In this document: positions 10,885-20,497 of the stretch, piece by piece
Numbering within the stretch: the first letter of the stretch is position 1
Layout of the letters: every line of letters starts with the position of its first letter
NCBI GenBank assembly: GCA_003282435.1
Contig: QBZG01000001.1
Coordinates: 1 to 64,000, forward strand
DNA: 64,000 bases
Direction of reading: 5' to 3'
From: SAR116 cluster bacterium AG-335-B03
Lineage (GTDB): Bacteria; Pseudomonadota; Alphaproteobacteria; Puniceispirillales; Marisalimonadaceae
Made by a program: the position numbers and the translations under genes
Notes under the pieces: generated by a model
Seen by the model: only the letters and a program-made list of their open reading frames with translations
What the model was told of the DNA's origin: nothing
Database searches by the model: none

Positions 10885-12783
10885 ATGACCAACATGAATA
10901 ATAAGTTTGAAGCTGATACCGGTAAAATTTTAGATATAGTGATTAATTCTCTTTATTCGGAAAGAGAAATTTTTTTGCGTGAGTTGGTGTCAAATGCTTC
11001 AGATGCTCTTGATAAAAGAAAATATCTTGGTTTAACAGATAAAAAAATTGTTATCTCCTCAGAAGCTTCTGAAATAAAAATTGAGGTTAATAATAAAGAC
11101 AAAACTTTATCAGTTCTAGACAATGGTATTGGAATGAATGAAGAAGACCTTAAATCTTCATTGGGTACTATTGCGAGGTCAGGAACAAAAGCATTCTTAG
11201 AACAAATTGCAACAAACACTAAAGATAAAAAACCAGATATGTCCATGATTGGACAATTTGGTGTAGGTTTTTATGCTTCTTTTATGGTAGCCGATAGTGT
11301 TGAAGTATTATCTAAAAAAGCAGGTGAAAACCAAGCATGGAAATGGTCTTCAGATGGAAAGTCAGGTTTTAATTTAGAAAAAGCAGATAAAGAAGATGTT
11401 GGGACATCTATTACACTTAAACTAAAAAAAGATGCAAAAGAGTTTTTAGAAGAAACTAGACTTCAATTTATTGTTAGAAAATATTCAGATCATATTTCCT
11501 ATCCAGTTAAATTACACGAAATTGATAAAAAAGATGCAGAAATAAAAACTTTAAATGAAGCTTCAGCTTTATGGACCAGACCAGCAAAAGATATTAAAGA
11601 AGAGCAATACCAAGAATTTTTCTCACATATTGGCGCAGGTTTCGGAAAACCACTTTTAACCATGCATAACAATACAGAAGGGACTATTAGTTATACTAAT
11701 CTTATATGTATTCCGTCTACAAGACCGTTTGACTTATTCAATCCGGATAGAAAATCATCATTAAAATTATACATAAACAGAGTATTTATTACAGACAAGT
11801 GCGATGCATTAATTCCTAGTTATTTAAGGTTCATAAAGGGTCTAGTTGACACTCAAGATATAGATCTGAATGTCAGTAGAGAAATGTTACAAAACAACCC
11901 TGCCGTAGCAAAGATAAGTAAATCATTAGTTGGAAAAATCTTAAGAGAACTTAAGAAAGTGAGTGAAAAGAACGCAGATGGTTATAAAAGTTTTTGGAAG
12001 GAGTATGGTGCTGTTTTGAAAGAAGGCTTGTATGAAGATGCAGAAAGAAAGTCGGCATTATTAGATTTATGTAGGTTCTCAACTAATGAAAATGATGACC
12101 CAATATCTTTATCTGGATATGTAGAAAAAATGCCTGAAAAACAAAAGGACATCTACTATATTTCAGCTGAAACAAAAGACCAAGCTTTAGCAAGTCCTCA
12201 CTTAGAAGGTTTTAAATCCAAAAAAATACCTGTTTTAATTATGACAGACGCAATTGATCAGTTTTGGTTACCTATGGTTGGATCTTTTAAGGAAAAGAAG
12301 TTTACTTCAATTACACAAGGACAGATTAATTTAGATGATCTTGATGAAAAAAATAAAGACAAGAAAAAAGACGATAAGAATGAAAAAGAAAAAAAAGATA
12401 AAGAATATGTTGATTTAGTTGCCCAATTAAAAGTTGTATTAGGAGATCAAGTTAAAGATATTAGATTATCCTCTAAACTGACTGACAGTCCAGTCTGCTT
12501 AGTTGCTGACGAAGGCGATATGGATATTGCTATGGAGCAATTGATGGCACAGAGAGATACAAACTACAAGGGGGCTCCAAGAATATTAGAAATTAATGGA
12601 GACCATTCTCTTATTAAAAACATGAAATCATTATTAAGTAAAAAAGAAAACAATGATTTAGTTAGTGACGCTGGAACTCTTTTATTTGAACAAGCTAGAT
12701 TAATGGAAGGTAAAATGCCGGCTGATCCCGCTCAGTTTAGTAAAATAATGAACCAGTTTTTATTAAAAGCAATTCCTAACTAA
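10885..12783 (+). CDS. htpG: Chaperone HtpG (Hsp90 family)
   Basis: Cytosolic ATP-dependent Hsp90 chaperone, 632 aa. The N-terminal GHKL ATPase has ELVSNASDALDK, LDNGIGM, GTIARSGT and the lid motif IGQFGVGFYASFM. The middle domain has STRPFDLF and LNVSREMLQ. The C-terminal dimerisation domain ends at about 630. A Lys/Asp/Glu-rich stretch (about residues 490-512) is a charged linker before the C-terminal domain. ATG 10885 is preferred because GGGG at 10874-10877 lies 7 bases upstream; the in-frame TTG at 10879 is too close to it. It stands alone, with a candidate heat-shock promoter upstream. Confidence 0.97.
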   Translation: MTNMNNKFEADTGKILDIVINSLYSEREIFLRELVSNASDALDKRKYLGLTDKKIVISSEASEIKIEVNNKDKTLSVLDNGIGMNEEDLKSSLGTIARSGTKAFLEQIATNTKDKKPDMSMIGQFGVGFYASFMVADSVEVLSKKAGENQAWKWSSDGKSGFNLEKADKEDVGTSITLKLKKDAKEFLEETRLQFIVRKYSDHISYPVKLHEIDKKDAEIKTLNEASALWTRPAKDIKEEQYQEFFSHIGAGFGKPLLTMHNNTEGTISYTNLICIPSTRPFDLFNPDRKSSLKLYINRVFITDKCDALIPSYLRFIKGLVDTQDIDLNVSREMLQNNPAVAKISKSLVGKILRELKKVSEKNADGYKSFWKEYGAVLKEGLYEDAERKSALLDLCRFSTNENDDPISLSGYVEKMPEKQKDIYYISAETKDQALASPHLEGFKSKKIPVLIMTDAIDQFWLPMVGSFKEKKFTSITQGQINLDDLDEKNKDKKKDDKNEKEKKDKEYVDLVAQLKVVLGDQVKDIRLSSKLTDSPVCLVADEGDMDIAMEQLMAQRDTNYKGAPRILEINGDHSLIKNMKSLLSKKENNDLVSDAGTLLFEQARLMEGKMPADPAQFSKIMNQFLLKAIPN

Positions 12784-12786
12784 CCA

Positions 12787-14022
12787 TTAATCGGATCTTT
12801 TAAAGAAAAAATAAAAAATAGTTATCAGCAGACAGAGCAATCCTAAAAACACATTTATTTGGATTGTTCTGTCTACTGAAATTAGTGTCATAATCCAAGA
12901 TAAATTCATTAGACCAATTGGTGCTGTTCCGATACATGTCACTAATATACCAAAATTATTTCCTTTAGATTTAGTAGATGATTGATAAACAAGTGCACCT
13001 TGCATTGTACTAAAACCTGATAAAAAAATGCCGCCAAATGTTAAACTTATAAAAGCCAATATCAGACTAGGTGAGTAAGAAAATAAAAACATACCTAAAA
13101 AAAATCCACTTACACCTGTAATAAAGATAATTGACAGATATTTTTGTGGAGAAAGATTACCAATAATTAAAGCCCCTATAAGAGCTCCTAAACCTTCAGA
13201 GGAAGCTAAGATTCCAATATTAAATTCAGATAATAATAATTTTTCTCTACCTAATACGGGGATTAAAGATACTAATGGAAAACCAAAAATATTAAAGATT
13301 AGGGTTGTTATCAATACCATTCTTAAACTAACAAGACTGTATACACTTTTACCTGTTTTTAATATTTCATTTAAAAGACCATGTGCCCAATGCTCTTTTA
13401 TCGCTAATGGATTTTTTTTAGCAGAATTTAGAGCAGTATCCTTATTAGAATTTTTTTTAAATACAATGATTAATCCTAAAGCTAACAGATACATTATAAA
13501 TTGAAGACTAAAAATTCCAGTAAGACCAACTAAAGTATAGAGTGTTCCAGCAAATATTGGTCCTATCAGTCTTGTTGCATTGTTCGATAATGTTTCCATA
13601 GCAAGTGAGGAACTCAAAAGTTTCATTTTAATATTATCCGCTAACACTCTTCGCCTTACAGCAAGGTCAACCACCCATGTAATTCCATTTACAAAGGCAA
13701 GAATAATTGCAAAAAGCATATTAAAATTATCTGTAAAAACTAAAATAACAGCCATACCAGTGAAAATATTTGAAAGTAAGTAAATGTTTTTAATAACTAA
13801 AATTGGAAACACCCTCTCTGAAATTGTACCTATAACTATTCCCAAAAGGCTCATTGGTAACATCCTTGCTGCGAATATTACTGTAACTAAATATGGAATT
13901 CCTAGTTCTTGGAGGGCATAAAGACTCAAAGCTAGAAACTCCATAGCACGTGCAATTCCAGTCATACAACCTGCACCCCAGAGTATTCTAAAGTCTTTAT
14001 TTTTAAAACATTCCTTAATCAT
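12787..14022 (-). CDS. MFS transporter
   Basis: Integral inner-membrane protein of 411 aa with about 12 hydrophobic segments and the family's two-half layout around a charged central loop (about 190-210). The loop after helix 2 (ISERVFP) is only weakly like the MFS motif A. Members of this general type (MFS_3-like) include enterobactin- and macrolide-exporter relatives, but no substrate can be read from the sequence. It lies 6 bases downstream of the VOC-family gene on the same strand, so the two are probably co-transcribed, which hints at export or uptake of a compound the VOC protein handles. Confidence 0.85.
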   Translation of the reverse strand: MIKECFKNKDFRILWGAGCMTGIARAMEFLALSLYALQELGIPYLVTVIFAARMLPMSLLGIVIGTISERVFPILVIKNIYLLSNIFTGMAVILVFTDNFNMLFAIILAFVNGITWVVDLAVRRRVLADNIKMKLLSSSLAMETLSNNATRLIGPIFAGTLYTLVGLTGIFSLQFIMYLLALGLIIVFKKNSNKDTALNSAKKNPLAIKEHWAHGLLNEILKTGKSVYSLVSLRMVLITTLIFNIFGFPLVSLIPVLGREKLLLSEFNIGILASSEGLGALIGALIIGNLSPQKYLSIIFITGVSGFFLGMFLFSYSPSLILAFISLTFGGIFLSGFSTMQGALVYQSSTKSKGNNFGILVTCIGTAPIGLMNLSWIMTLISVDRTIQINVFLGLLCLLITIFYFFFKRSD

Positions 14023-14028
14023 TATATG

Positions 14029-14445
14029 TTAGGAAATTTTTTGATGTACTTCGACTATATTGCCTTCTGGATCTTGAAAGAAAATTTGGTGCCATTCTTT
14101 AGCGAAAGTGGTTCCGTAATCCGAAAATGGTATTTTTTCTTTCTTAAGTCTTTTAATGAATGTGTTAATATCATCAGTCCTAAAAGCTATATGCCCTTTG
14201 TCAACAGGATTAATTGCCTGATTATTTTTAAAAGCTACATTTAAATCTCTTTCTGCAAGATGCATTTCTATTTTACCTTCTGTTACGAAATTAATTTTAC
14301 CACTATACCCTCTATTAGATGTCTCTTCTGTTCGTGGAAAATTTTCTATTGGAATACTATTCATACTAAGGATATTTTTATAAAAATTATTCATATTATC
14401 TATATTTTTTGATACAAAATTTATATGGTGAAACTCTAATTTCAT
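14029..14445 (-). CDS. VOC-family (glyoxalase/bleomycin resistance fold) protein
   Basis: 138-aa single-domain protein of the vicinal oxygen chelate superfamily. The beta-alpha-beta repeats carry likely metal ligands: EFHHINFVSKNI at the start, KGHIAFRTDDINTF in the middle and FFQDPEGNIVEVHQ at the end. The His and final Glu positions fit a metal-dependent VOC enzyme such as a dioxygenase, lyase or resistance protein, but the reaction is unknown. GGAG lies 7 bases before the ATG. It is the first gene of a likely two-gene operon with the MFS transporter and is divergent from the acyl-CoA dehydrogenase across 142 bases. Confidence 0.85.
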   Translation of the reverse strand: MKLEFHHINFVSKNIDNMNNFYKNILSMNSIPIENFPRTEETSNRGYSGKINFVTEGKIEMHLAERDLNVAFKNNQAINPVDKGHIAFRTDDINTFIKRLKKEKIPFSDYGTTFAKEWHQIFFQDPEGNIVEVHQKIS

Positions 14446-14587
14446 TTATAATCTCCAAATTATTTAATAATCATTACATTTATGCTATATAAAAATAATT
14501 AATACTAAATATGATAAATAAGCTAGTATTATAAAATTGAACTATTATATCTAGTCATACACACGCAAAATATTTATGAGGATCAAA

Positions 14588-15778
14588 ATGCCTGATAGCA
14601 CCATTCAATTAGAAAATTCAGAAACCCAAGACAGCATAATTAGTGAAGTAAGAGAGTCTGTCGCTAAACTTTGTGGTGATTTTCAAGGTGAATATTGGAG
14701 AAAACTTGACAGAGAGCAAGGTTACCCTACAGAATTTGTTAAAGCTTTGACTGATGCGGGTTTTTTGGGAGCCCTTATACCGGACGAATATGGTGGTGTT
14801 GGTTTAGGAATGGTTGCAGCATCTGTCATTTTAGAAGAAATACATCATCAAGGTTGTAATGCCGCAGCGTGTCACGCACAAATGTATACAATGGGAACTG
14901 TTCTAAGACATGGATCTGATGAACAAAAAAAGGAATATTTACCTAAGATTGCTGACGGAACTTTAAGGTTACAAGCATTTGGTGTAACTGAACCAACAAG
15001 TGGTACAGACACTACAAGTTTGAGAACTGTAGCTGTGCGTGATGGAGATGATTACATAATTAATGGACAAAAAATTTGGACCAGTAGGGCTGAGCATTCA
15101 GATTTAATGTTGTTGTTAGCTAGAACAACACCTTTAAATGAAGTTAATAAAAAGACTGAAGGTCTCTCTGTTTTTCTTTTAGATATGAGAAAGGCAAAAG
15201 GAAACGGTCTTACTATCAGGCCTATAAGAACAATGATGAACCACTCAACGACAGAAGTTTTTTTCGATAACCTTAGAATTCCTGCTTCTAATCTTATAGG
15301 TGAGGTAGACAAGGGTTTTAGATACATTTTGTCAGGTATGAATGCAGAAAGAATTTTAATTGCAGCAGAGTGTATCGGTGATGCAAAGTGGTTTACTAAA
15401 AAATCAACGGATTATGCTAATAATAGAAATATTTTTGGAAGAGCAATTGGTAAAAACCAAGGTATTCAGTTCCCAATTGCCAAGGCTTATGCTCAAATGA
15501 GGGCTGCAGAGCTTATGGTTTATCATGCAGCCAGACTATATGAAGCTGGCAAGCCGATTGGTGAAGAAGCAAATACTGCAAAATTGCTAGCAGCAGATGC
15601 CTCATGGGCGGCTGCTGAAGCATGTGTGCAGACCCACGGTGGCTTTGGCTTTGCAGAGGAATATGATGTTGAAAGAAAGTTTAGGGAAGCTAGATTGTAT
15701 CAAGTAGCCCCAATTTCTACTAATTTAATATTATCTTACTTAGCTGAACATGTTTTAGGAATGCCTAGATCATATTAA
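14588..15778 (+). CDS. Acyl-CoA dehydrogenase family protein, atypical catalytic-base position
   Basis: FAD-dependent acyl-CoA dehydrogenase, 396 aa from ATG 14588, chosen because a GAGGA ribosome-binding site precedes it; the in-frame ATG at 14576 overlaps that site. The three-domain fold shows FGVTEPTSGTDTTSLRT (FAD/substrate loop), INGQKIWTSRAEHSD and the C-terminal THGGFGFAEEYDVERKFRE. The usual MCAD-type base motif YEGT is replaced by APIS after ARLYQV, so the glutamate there is absent. A glutamate at residue 254 (SGMNAERILIAA) sits where isovaleryl-CoA dehydrogenase carries its base. A branched or otherwise unusual acyl-CoA substrate is therefore plausible. It is a single gene; convergent gldG-operon genes follow 3 bases downstream. 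Confidence 0.9.
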   Translation: MPDSTIQLENSETQDSIISEVRESVAKLCGDFQGEYWRKLDREQGYPTEFVKALTDAGFLGALIPDEYGGVGLGMVAASVILEEIHHQGCNAAACHAQMYTMGTVLRHGSDEQKKEYLPKIADGTLRLQAFGVTEPTSGTDTTSLRTVAVRDGDDYIINGQKIWTSRAEHSDLMLLLARTTPLNEVNKKTEGLSVFLLDMRKAKGNGLTIRPIRTMMNHSTTEVFFDNLRIPASNLIGEVDKGFRYILSGMNAERILIAAECIGDAKWFTKKSTDYANNRNIFGRAIGKNQGIQFPIAKAYAQMRAAELMVYHAARLYEAGKPIGEEANTAKLLAADASWAAAEACVQTHGGFGFAEEYDVERKFREARLYQVAPISTNLILSYLAEHVLGMPRSY

Positions 15779-15781
15779 AGA

Positions 15782-16822
15782 TCATTTATCTTTAACTGCA
15801 AGGTCTTCAGGCTTCAATCTTAGAATGTCGCTTGTAATAATATTTGCTAAGAACTCGAATCCTTCAGTTTTGTCCCTTATGTCTTGGGCTAGTTTTTCTG
15901 ATTTTTTGTCAGTAGACTTAACTTTAATAGTTACCCAACTTTCACCATCTTTATCTGGTTCAACAGAGGTTATTGATATAACCAAACCATCTTTAATTTC
16001 ATAAGTTATAGTTGGAAGATTGTCAGAATATTTTTTCAATGATTTTTTTATATCATAAAAATAAAAACTACTAATAACATTTCTAATATCACTCAACTGA
16101 GTTTCGTCAATTTTAAAATTTAAAGATTTAGGAACTATTAAACTTAACTTATTATCTTTATTCTCAACTTCAAAAGTTCCATTTTTGTTGTTTAAAGTAG
16201 CTTTTATGAATTGATCGTTTTTTATTGTAAAAATTAAACTCTCAAACCAATCAGATTTAGTTGTAGGCATTCTTATAGCACCTTTTAGAAGATAGCTTTG
16301 ATTTTCTTCTGGGAATCTTGCAAATTGACCCCCACTTAATCCTCCAACAGTCCGATCCACTTTACCAAATAAAATAGATGAATAAATTGTTCCGTCTTGT
16401 TTTTTCAAAGTAATCTTTGTTCCATAACCTTCATCCTCCTCCTTGCTTTTATTTCTTTCTGGAAGAAGTAAATTTAAATCAGCATGTCTCTGTGAATCTT
16501 TTGTTTTTAATTCCTCAATTCTTAACAATGACAGACTTGTAATTAAGTTTTCCCACATACCCTTCTTAAGTGGATAACCAGATTCTGAAATATAAATATT
16601 ATCTTTTTTTACCAAATTAATGTTATTTTCAAATGAGTTTATGGAAATATTATCAATTTTATTAATATGTTTGGTGAAATCTTTTAGAAATAAACTTCCT
16701 CTGTCTTCAAAAACGTGATTATTTGAATTTAAATTTATAGATATGATTGCTAAAATAACAAAAGTTAAAGTTACTATCGAAATATTCACAAATTTTATTT
16801 TTGTCATATTATAATCCAACAT
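15782..16822 (-). CDS. DUF4340-like membrane-anchored protein of the Gld-type ABC operon
   Basis: 346-aa protein with one N-terminal membrane anchor (about residues 14-29) and a large, presumably periplasmic, region rich in beta segments. Its position after ATPase, permease and GldG-like genes and its general pattern (anchor, repeated ILFGKVDRTVGG-type and SDWFE segments) match the DUF4340 proteins that commonly end such operons. Its role is unknown; it is thought to be an auxiliary component of the transporter. The gene starts 6 bases after the stop of the GldG-like gene. An internal ATG 15 bases downstream (MTKIKF) is an alternative start. It is the last gene of the operon. Confidence 0.75.
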   Translation of the reverse strand: MLDYNMTKIKFVNISIVTLTFVILAIISINLNSNNHVFEDRGSLFLKDFTKHINKIDNISINSFENNINLVKKDNIYISESGYPLKKGMWENLITSLSLLRIEELKTKDSQRHADLNLLLPERNKSKEEDEGYGTKITLKKQDGTIYSSILFGKVDRTVGGLSGGQFARFPEENQSYLLKGAIRMPTTKSDWFESLIFTIKNDQFIKATLNNKNGTFEVENKDNKLSLIVPKSLNFKIDETQLSDIRNVISSFYFYDIKKSLKKYSDNLPTITYEIKDGLVISITSVEPDKDGESWVTIKVKSTDKKSEKLAQDIRDKTEGFEFLANIITSDILRLKPEDLAVKDK

Positions 16823-16828
16823 TTATAT

Positions 16829-18640
16829 TTAATAAGAACTTTTCTTTCTTCTAAACGATATAATCAAGGCTAAGCCAGCAAATATGACAGGGAGTATTGC
16901 AACATTAAAAGCAATAACCCATTTTTTCAAATTTTCTACATCTCTTCTTAGGTCAAATTTAACACTTCTTAGTTGAGATCTAGTTGACATCATTTCAGCT
17001 TTAAATCCATCAATCGCCTCGATAGTTTCAGGAGATAATATATCTATATCATCTTCATTATTCTGAGTTAGACTTCTTATTTTGTCTTCCATACCTTTCA
17101 GCTTTTCAGCAAGTTGCTGTTCTTCTAAAAGAAACTTTTCTTCAGCAATTTTTTCTAGGGCTATAATTTTATCAAAAGGCCTATAAGAGGTACTCTTTCC
17201 TCTTAGATCAGATAAAGCACTTCCTCCAATCATTTTTTCGATGACATTTAAAACAAAGTCACCATTATTCGCAAATGCACCTCTTTGTGTTAACCAATTA
17301 CGATCCATCAACATATCGGCATCCGAAACTAATAAGATATTAGACTTATTTTTTGATTTTAATATTTGCGTTTCGTCTTTATCTTTAAAGGACGAGTTTA
17401 GTGGAGATTTTATCCAACCAGCCAGAATTAAATTTTGATTGTCTTTTTTGATATTTGGCAGTAGATCTCTTGGGTCTCCTTCAGGATTGCCTGCCTTTTG
17501 TGCATCACCAAGACCAGAATTTTGGCTTGAAACAATAATAGGTTCTAAGCTAGTCTTCTTGTCAATAGCCTCAAAAGATCCAGCAGTTGTCATTACTATG
17601 GTACTCAGATTTGATAGTACACTCTCATTTTTGTTAAGTCCATTCCCCCTTATATTTAACCAAGGATAATTAGTGACCTGTATATCTCTGCCATTTAAAT
17701 TTCTAGAGATGCGAAATCCAAATTTTGTATCTAATACAGCTTTTTTGTTGTCAAACTTTATACCCCAAGTGTCCAATAATTTTTTGAGATTAGACCTAGG
17801 GTTCATTGGAGGCATCCCTTGTTGTCGGCTAATTTCAGTTTCAGCATAAGGATCTAAAAATACTAACGTTGCTCCGCCGTTAAGAATCCATTGATCTATC
17901 ATATAAAGTGTTTCATCGGATAGAAATTTGGGATGAACTATCATTAATACTTTAGTGTTTTTATTTAATTCATTAGTGGATTCGTTTACTGTTTCAACAA
18001 CAAACATTTCTTTCATTTGTTTTAATATTTGTTGTTCTGGTTTGCCAATTCTACTGTCAGCTTGAAGTCCAAGGTTGTCGATAATACTTATTACTGGTTT
18101 TTTAATTTGACTAAGCTCTGAAATAAGACTTGAAAGATCATACTCTAAGAACGTTTCTCTTTCAGGTGAAAAAATAGGGATATTTTTTTGACCAGTGGTA
18201 GAGTTTGTAGCGGCTAATCCAAAATATAAAGCATCTGACATTTCAGTGGCAGTAAAAGAATTAATCCCCATGCCAACTGCCCTATCTTCGTAATCAGAGA
18301 ATGGTTTAGGGTCAATGATTTCAAGTGAAATCTTTCCATTAGAAATATTACTGTATGTTTTTAACACAGTTTCCACTCTATTTGCATAAGTGGAAAGTTG
18401 GGGCACTTCTTTAACTAAATTGCCTGAAACAAATAATCTGATGTGTATTGGTTCTTGAAGATTTTTTAGTAAATTAATTGTACTATTAGATAATGAATAT
18501 AGTTTTTTTTCAGTAAAATCAATTCTGGAGGAATTAAAGACATTATTTACAATAATATTTATACTAAAAAAGACTAAAACAGAAAAAAGTATAGATAATC
18601 TCACAAGTGTTCTTGTTTTAATATTATTTAAAAATTTCAT
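16829..18640 (-). CDS. GldG-like auxiliary component of an ABC transporter
   Basis: 603-aa protein with one membrane helix at each end (about residues 14-32 and 575-595) and a large periplasmic domain. The sequence RIDFTEKKLYSLSNSTINLL followed by a GATase-like fold with VFLDPYAE matches the 'ABC-type transport system involved in gliding motility, auxiliary component' family (GldG). A predicted coiled coil (about 510-570, EEQQLAEKLKGMEDKIRSL) precedes the last helix. ATG 18640 is preferred: GAGAG lies 6 bases upstream and overlaps the stop of the permease gene. A longer start at 18673 would overlap that gene by 26 bases. Alphaproteobacteria carry this system without gliding, so the name is by homology only. 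Confidence 0.82.
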   Translation of the reverse strand: MKFLNNIKTRTLVRLSILFSVLVFFSINIIVNNVFNSSRIDFTEKKLYSLSNSTINLLKNLQEPIHIRLFVSGNLVKEVPQLSTYANRVETVLKTYSNISNGKISLEIIDPKPFSDYEDRAVGMGINSFTATEMSDALYFGLAATNSTTGQKNIPIFSPERETFLEYDLSSLISELSQIKKPVISIIDNLGLQADSRIGKPEQQILKQMKEMFVVETVNESTNELNKNTKVLMIVHPKFLSDETLYMIDQWILNGGATLVFLDPYAETEISRQQGMPPMNPRSNLKKLLDTWGIKFDNKKAVLDTKFGFRISRNLNGRDIQVTNYPWLNIRGNGLNKNESVLSNLSTIVMTTAGSFEAIDKKTSLEPIIVSSQNSGLGDAQKAGNPEGDPRDLLPNIKKDNQNLILAGWIKSPLNSSFKDKDETQILKSKNKSNILLVSDADMLMDRNWLTQRGAFANNGDFVLNVIEKMIGGSALSDLRGKSTSYRPFDKIIALEKIAEEKFLLEEQQLAEKLKGMEDKIRSLTQNNEDDIDILSPETIEAIDGFKAEMMSTRSQLRSVKFDLRRDVENLKKWVIAFNVAILPVIFAGLALIISFRRKKSSY

Positions 18641-18647
18641 TGTTCTC

Positions 18648-19394
18648 TCAATCTGCTTTTTTAATTTGGACAAGCTGTACGTTTATCCAAATACACAAAA
18701 TAATCATTGAAATGAAGAAAATGAGGGTCCTTAAATCAAAAACACCCATTTGAATTCTACTAAAATGGGATAGAAAGGACATTGAACCAACCGTTTCTGT
18801 CACCCAAGTTGGCGTCCATGACCTCACAGAAGATAAAACTAGATTAAAACCAGCCATTATTAAAACAAATCCGCTTATTGAGGAGATTATAAATGCAATT
18901 ACCTGGTTCTTAGTAAGTGCAGATAAACAAGAAGTAAGGGCCAAAAAGGCGCCAGCCATTAACCAACTCCCTATATATGATATTAGAATAACATTATTAT
19001 CTGGATCCCCTAGATAATTAACTGTTACCCAAATAGGCATGGTTAAGATAAGTGCAATCAGAGTAAATATCCAACTTGCTAAAAATTTACCTATTACCAA
19101 TTGCATGTTAGTTACTGGTAAAGTTATTAGTAGTTCGATGGTACCAGATCTTCTTTCCTCAGCCCATAATCTCATACCAATAGCTGGCATTAAAATTAAA
19201 AACAGCCATGGGTGCCATGCAAAAAAAGCTGTTAAATCTGCTTGATCACGATCAAAAAACCTTCCTAAAAAGAAAGTCATTCCAGATGAGAGAGCCAAAA
19301 AAACAAGCAAAAAAATAGAAGCTAATGGAGTTCTAAAATAACCCTTTAATTCTCTATCAAATATTATATAAGTCTTTTCTAAATAAATTTTCAT
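18648..19394 (-). CDS. ABC-2 type permease (GldF-like)
   Basis: 248-aa membrane protein with about six helices. It begins with a cytosolic segment typical of ABC-2 permeases (FDRELKGYFRTPLASIFLLVF) and contains the conserved RLWAEERRSGTIELLITLPV motif after the second helix. It forms the membrane channel for the ATPase encoded 13 bases upstream. Its stop overlaps the ribosome-binding site of the GldG-like gene, which indicates translational coupling within the operon. Confidence 0.9.
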   Translation of the reverse strand: MKIYLEKTYIIFDRELKGYFRTPLASIFLLVFLALSSGMTFFLGRFFDRDQADLTAFFAWHPWLFLILMPAIGMRLWAEERRSGTIELLITLPVTNMQLVIGKFLASWIFTLIALILTMPIWVTVNYLGDPDNNVILISYIGSWLMAGAFLALTSCLSALTKNQVIAFIISSISGFVLIMAGFNLVLSSVRSWTPTWVTETVGSMSFLSHFSRIQMGVFDLRTLIFFISMIILCIWINVQLVQIKKAD

Positions 19395-19407
19395 AATCAG
19401 TTACCGT

Positions 19408-20364
19408 CTAACTTGAAGCATTTGTTGTTGTAATTTTTCTAAATATTTCTTCCAAATTTGACTTTACGAAACTAGCCTCAATTATATTAAGTTTAAATTT
19501 GTTAACTTGTTTTAATACAGCATTTAGTTCTGGTGTTCTTTTGTCATCACTTACCAATATTCTGTTAGTATCTTTATCTAATTTCTCAATTTTCACATCA
19601 CCATAATGAATTGATGATTTTAAATTTTTGGCTAAAACAGCGTTAATTTTATTAAAAACTTTAATCGATATTATATCTTTATTTGCAAACTGTTTTTCTA
19701 GATTTGCAGGTGTTTCATTTGCAAGTAACTTACCATCAGCAATTATCATCGCTCGTGAGCAGACAGCCTCAACTTCTTCTAAAATGTGGGTCGAAATCAC
19801 TATTGCTTTATTTTTCGATATAGTTTTTATTAAATTTCTCATTTCATGTTTTTGATTTGGATCTAATCCGTCCGTAGGTTCATCCAAAATTAAAATATCA
19901 GGATCGTGTATTAATGCCTGGGCTATACCTACCCTTCTTTTGAAACCTTTAGAAAGTGTTTCAATTGGTTTGTTCCAAACTTCTTTAAGACTGATTTGAA
20001 TGGCCATTTCATCTAGCCGGGTTGTTAATATTTTTTTATTTAGACCTCTCATTTTACCAACAAATGAAAGAAACTCTAAAACATTCATATCTGAATATGA
20101 AGGAGCACCTTCGGGTAAGTACCCTATGAATTCCTTTGCTTGCAGTGGATTAGATTTTAGATCAACATTATTAATCATAATGTCACCGCTATCTGGTTCT
20201 AGAAAACCAGTTAGCATTTTCATTGTTGTAGATTTTCCCGCTCCGTTTGGACCAAGAAAACCGACAACTTCACCTCTAAGCACACTTAAGTCAATGTCAT
20301 CTACAGCTATAAACTCCCCAAATGACTTTTTTAAATTTTTAGCGTCTATAAGTTTTGAAGACAA
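19408..20364 (-). CDS. ABC transporter ATP-binding protein (GldA-like)
   Basis: 318-aa ABC ATPase. The Walker A is GPNGAGKSTTMK, the Q-loop region is GYLPEGAPSYSDM, the signature is LSKGFKRRVGIAQA, the Walker B is ILILDEPTDGLDPNQ and the switch histidine is in STHILEEVEA. A C-terminal extension of about 90 residues is typical of the GldA/CcmA-like group. The start is TTG at 20364, with a GGGGG tract 10 bases upstream. It is the first gene of the four-gene operon running leftward to 15782; its promoter must lie in the 133-base AT-rich gap 20365-20497, but none stands out. Confidence 0.92.
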   Translation of the reverse strand: MSSKLIDAKNLKKSFGEFIAVDDIDLSVLRGEVVGFLGPNGAGKSTTMKMLTGFLEPDSGDIMINNVDLKSNPLQAKEFIGYLPEGAPSYSDMNVLEFLSFVGKMRGLNKKILTTRLDEMAIQISLKEVWNKPIETLSKGFKRRVGIAQALIHDPDILILDEPTDGLDPNQKHEMRNLIKTISKNKAIVISTHILEEVEAVCSRAMIIADGKLLANETPANLEKQFANKDIISIKVFNKINAVLAKNLKSSIHYGDVKIEKLDKDTNRILVSDDKRTPELNAVLKQVNKFKLNIIEASFVKSNLEEIFRKITTTNASS

Positions 20365-20497
20365 TGATTAATATCCCCCGACAGAATTTTAGAATAGATT
20401 TATTACAGATAATGGATAATTAATTTTTTAAATAATAAAATTCAAGATCTAAAATAAAAATTTTTGGTATTAATACTCTATTTTTAAAAAATAAACA

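Noticed and set aside
14026-14244. Plus-strand open frame of 72 codons
   Set aside because: Antisense to the VOC-family gene; no ribosome-binding site and no recognisable motif.
19628-20371. Plus-strand open frames of 75 and 123 codons
   Set aside because: Both are antisense to the ABC ATPase, whose Walker A, signature and Walker B motifs are all present.
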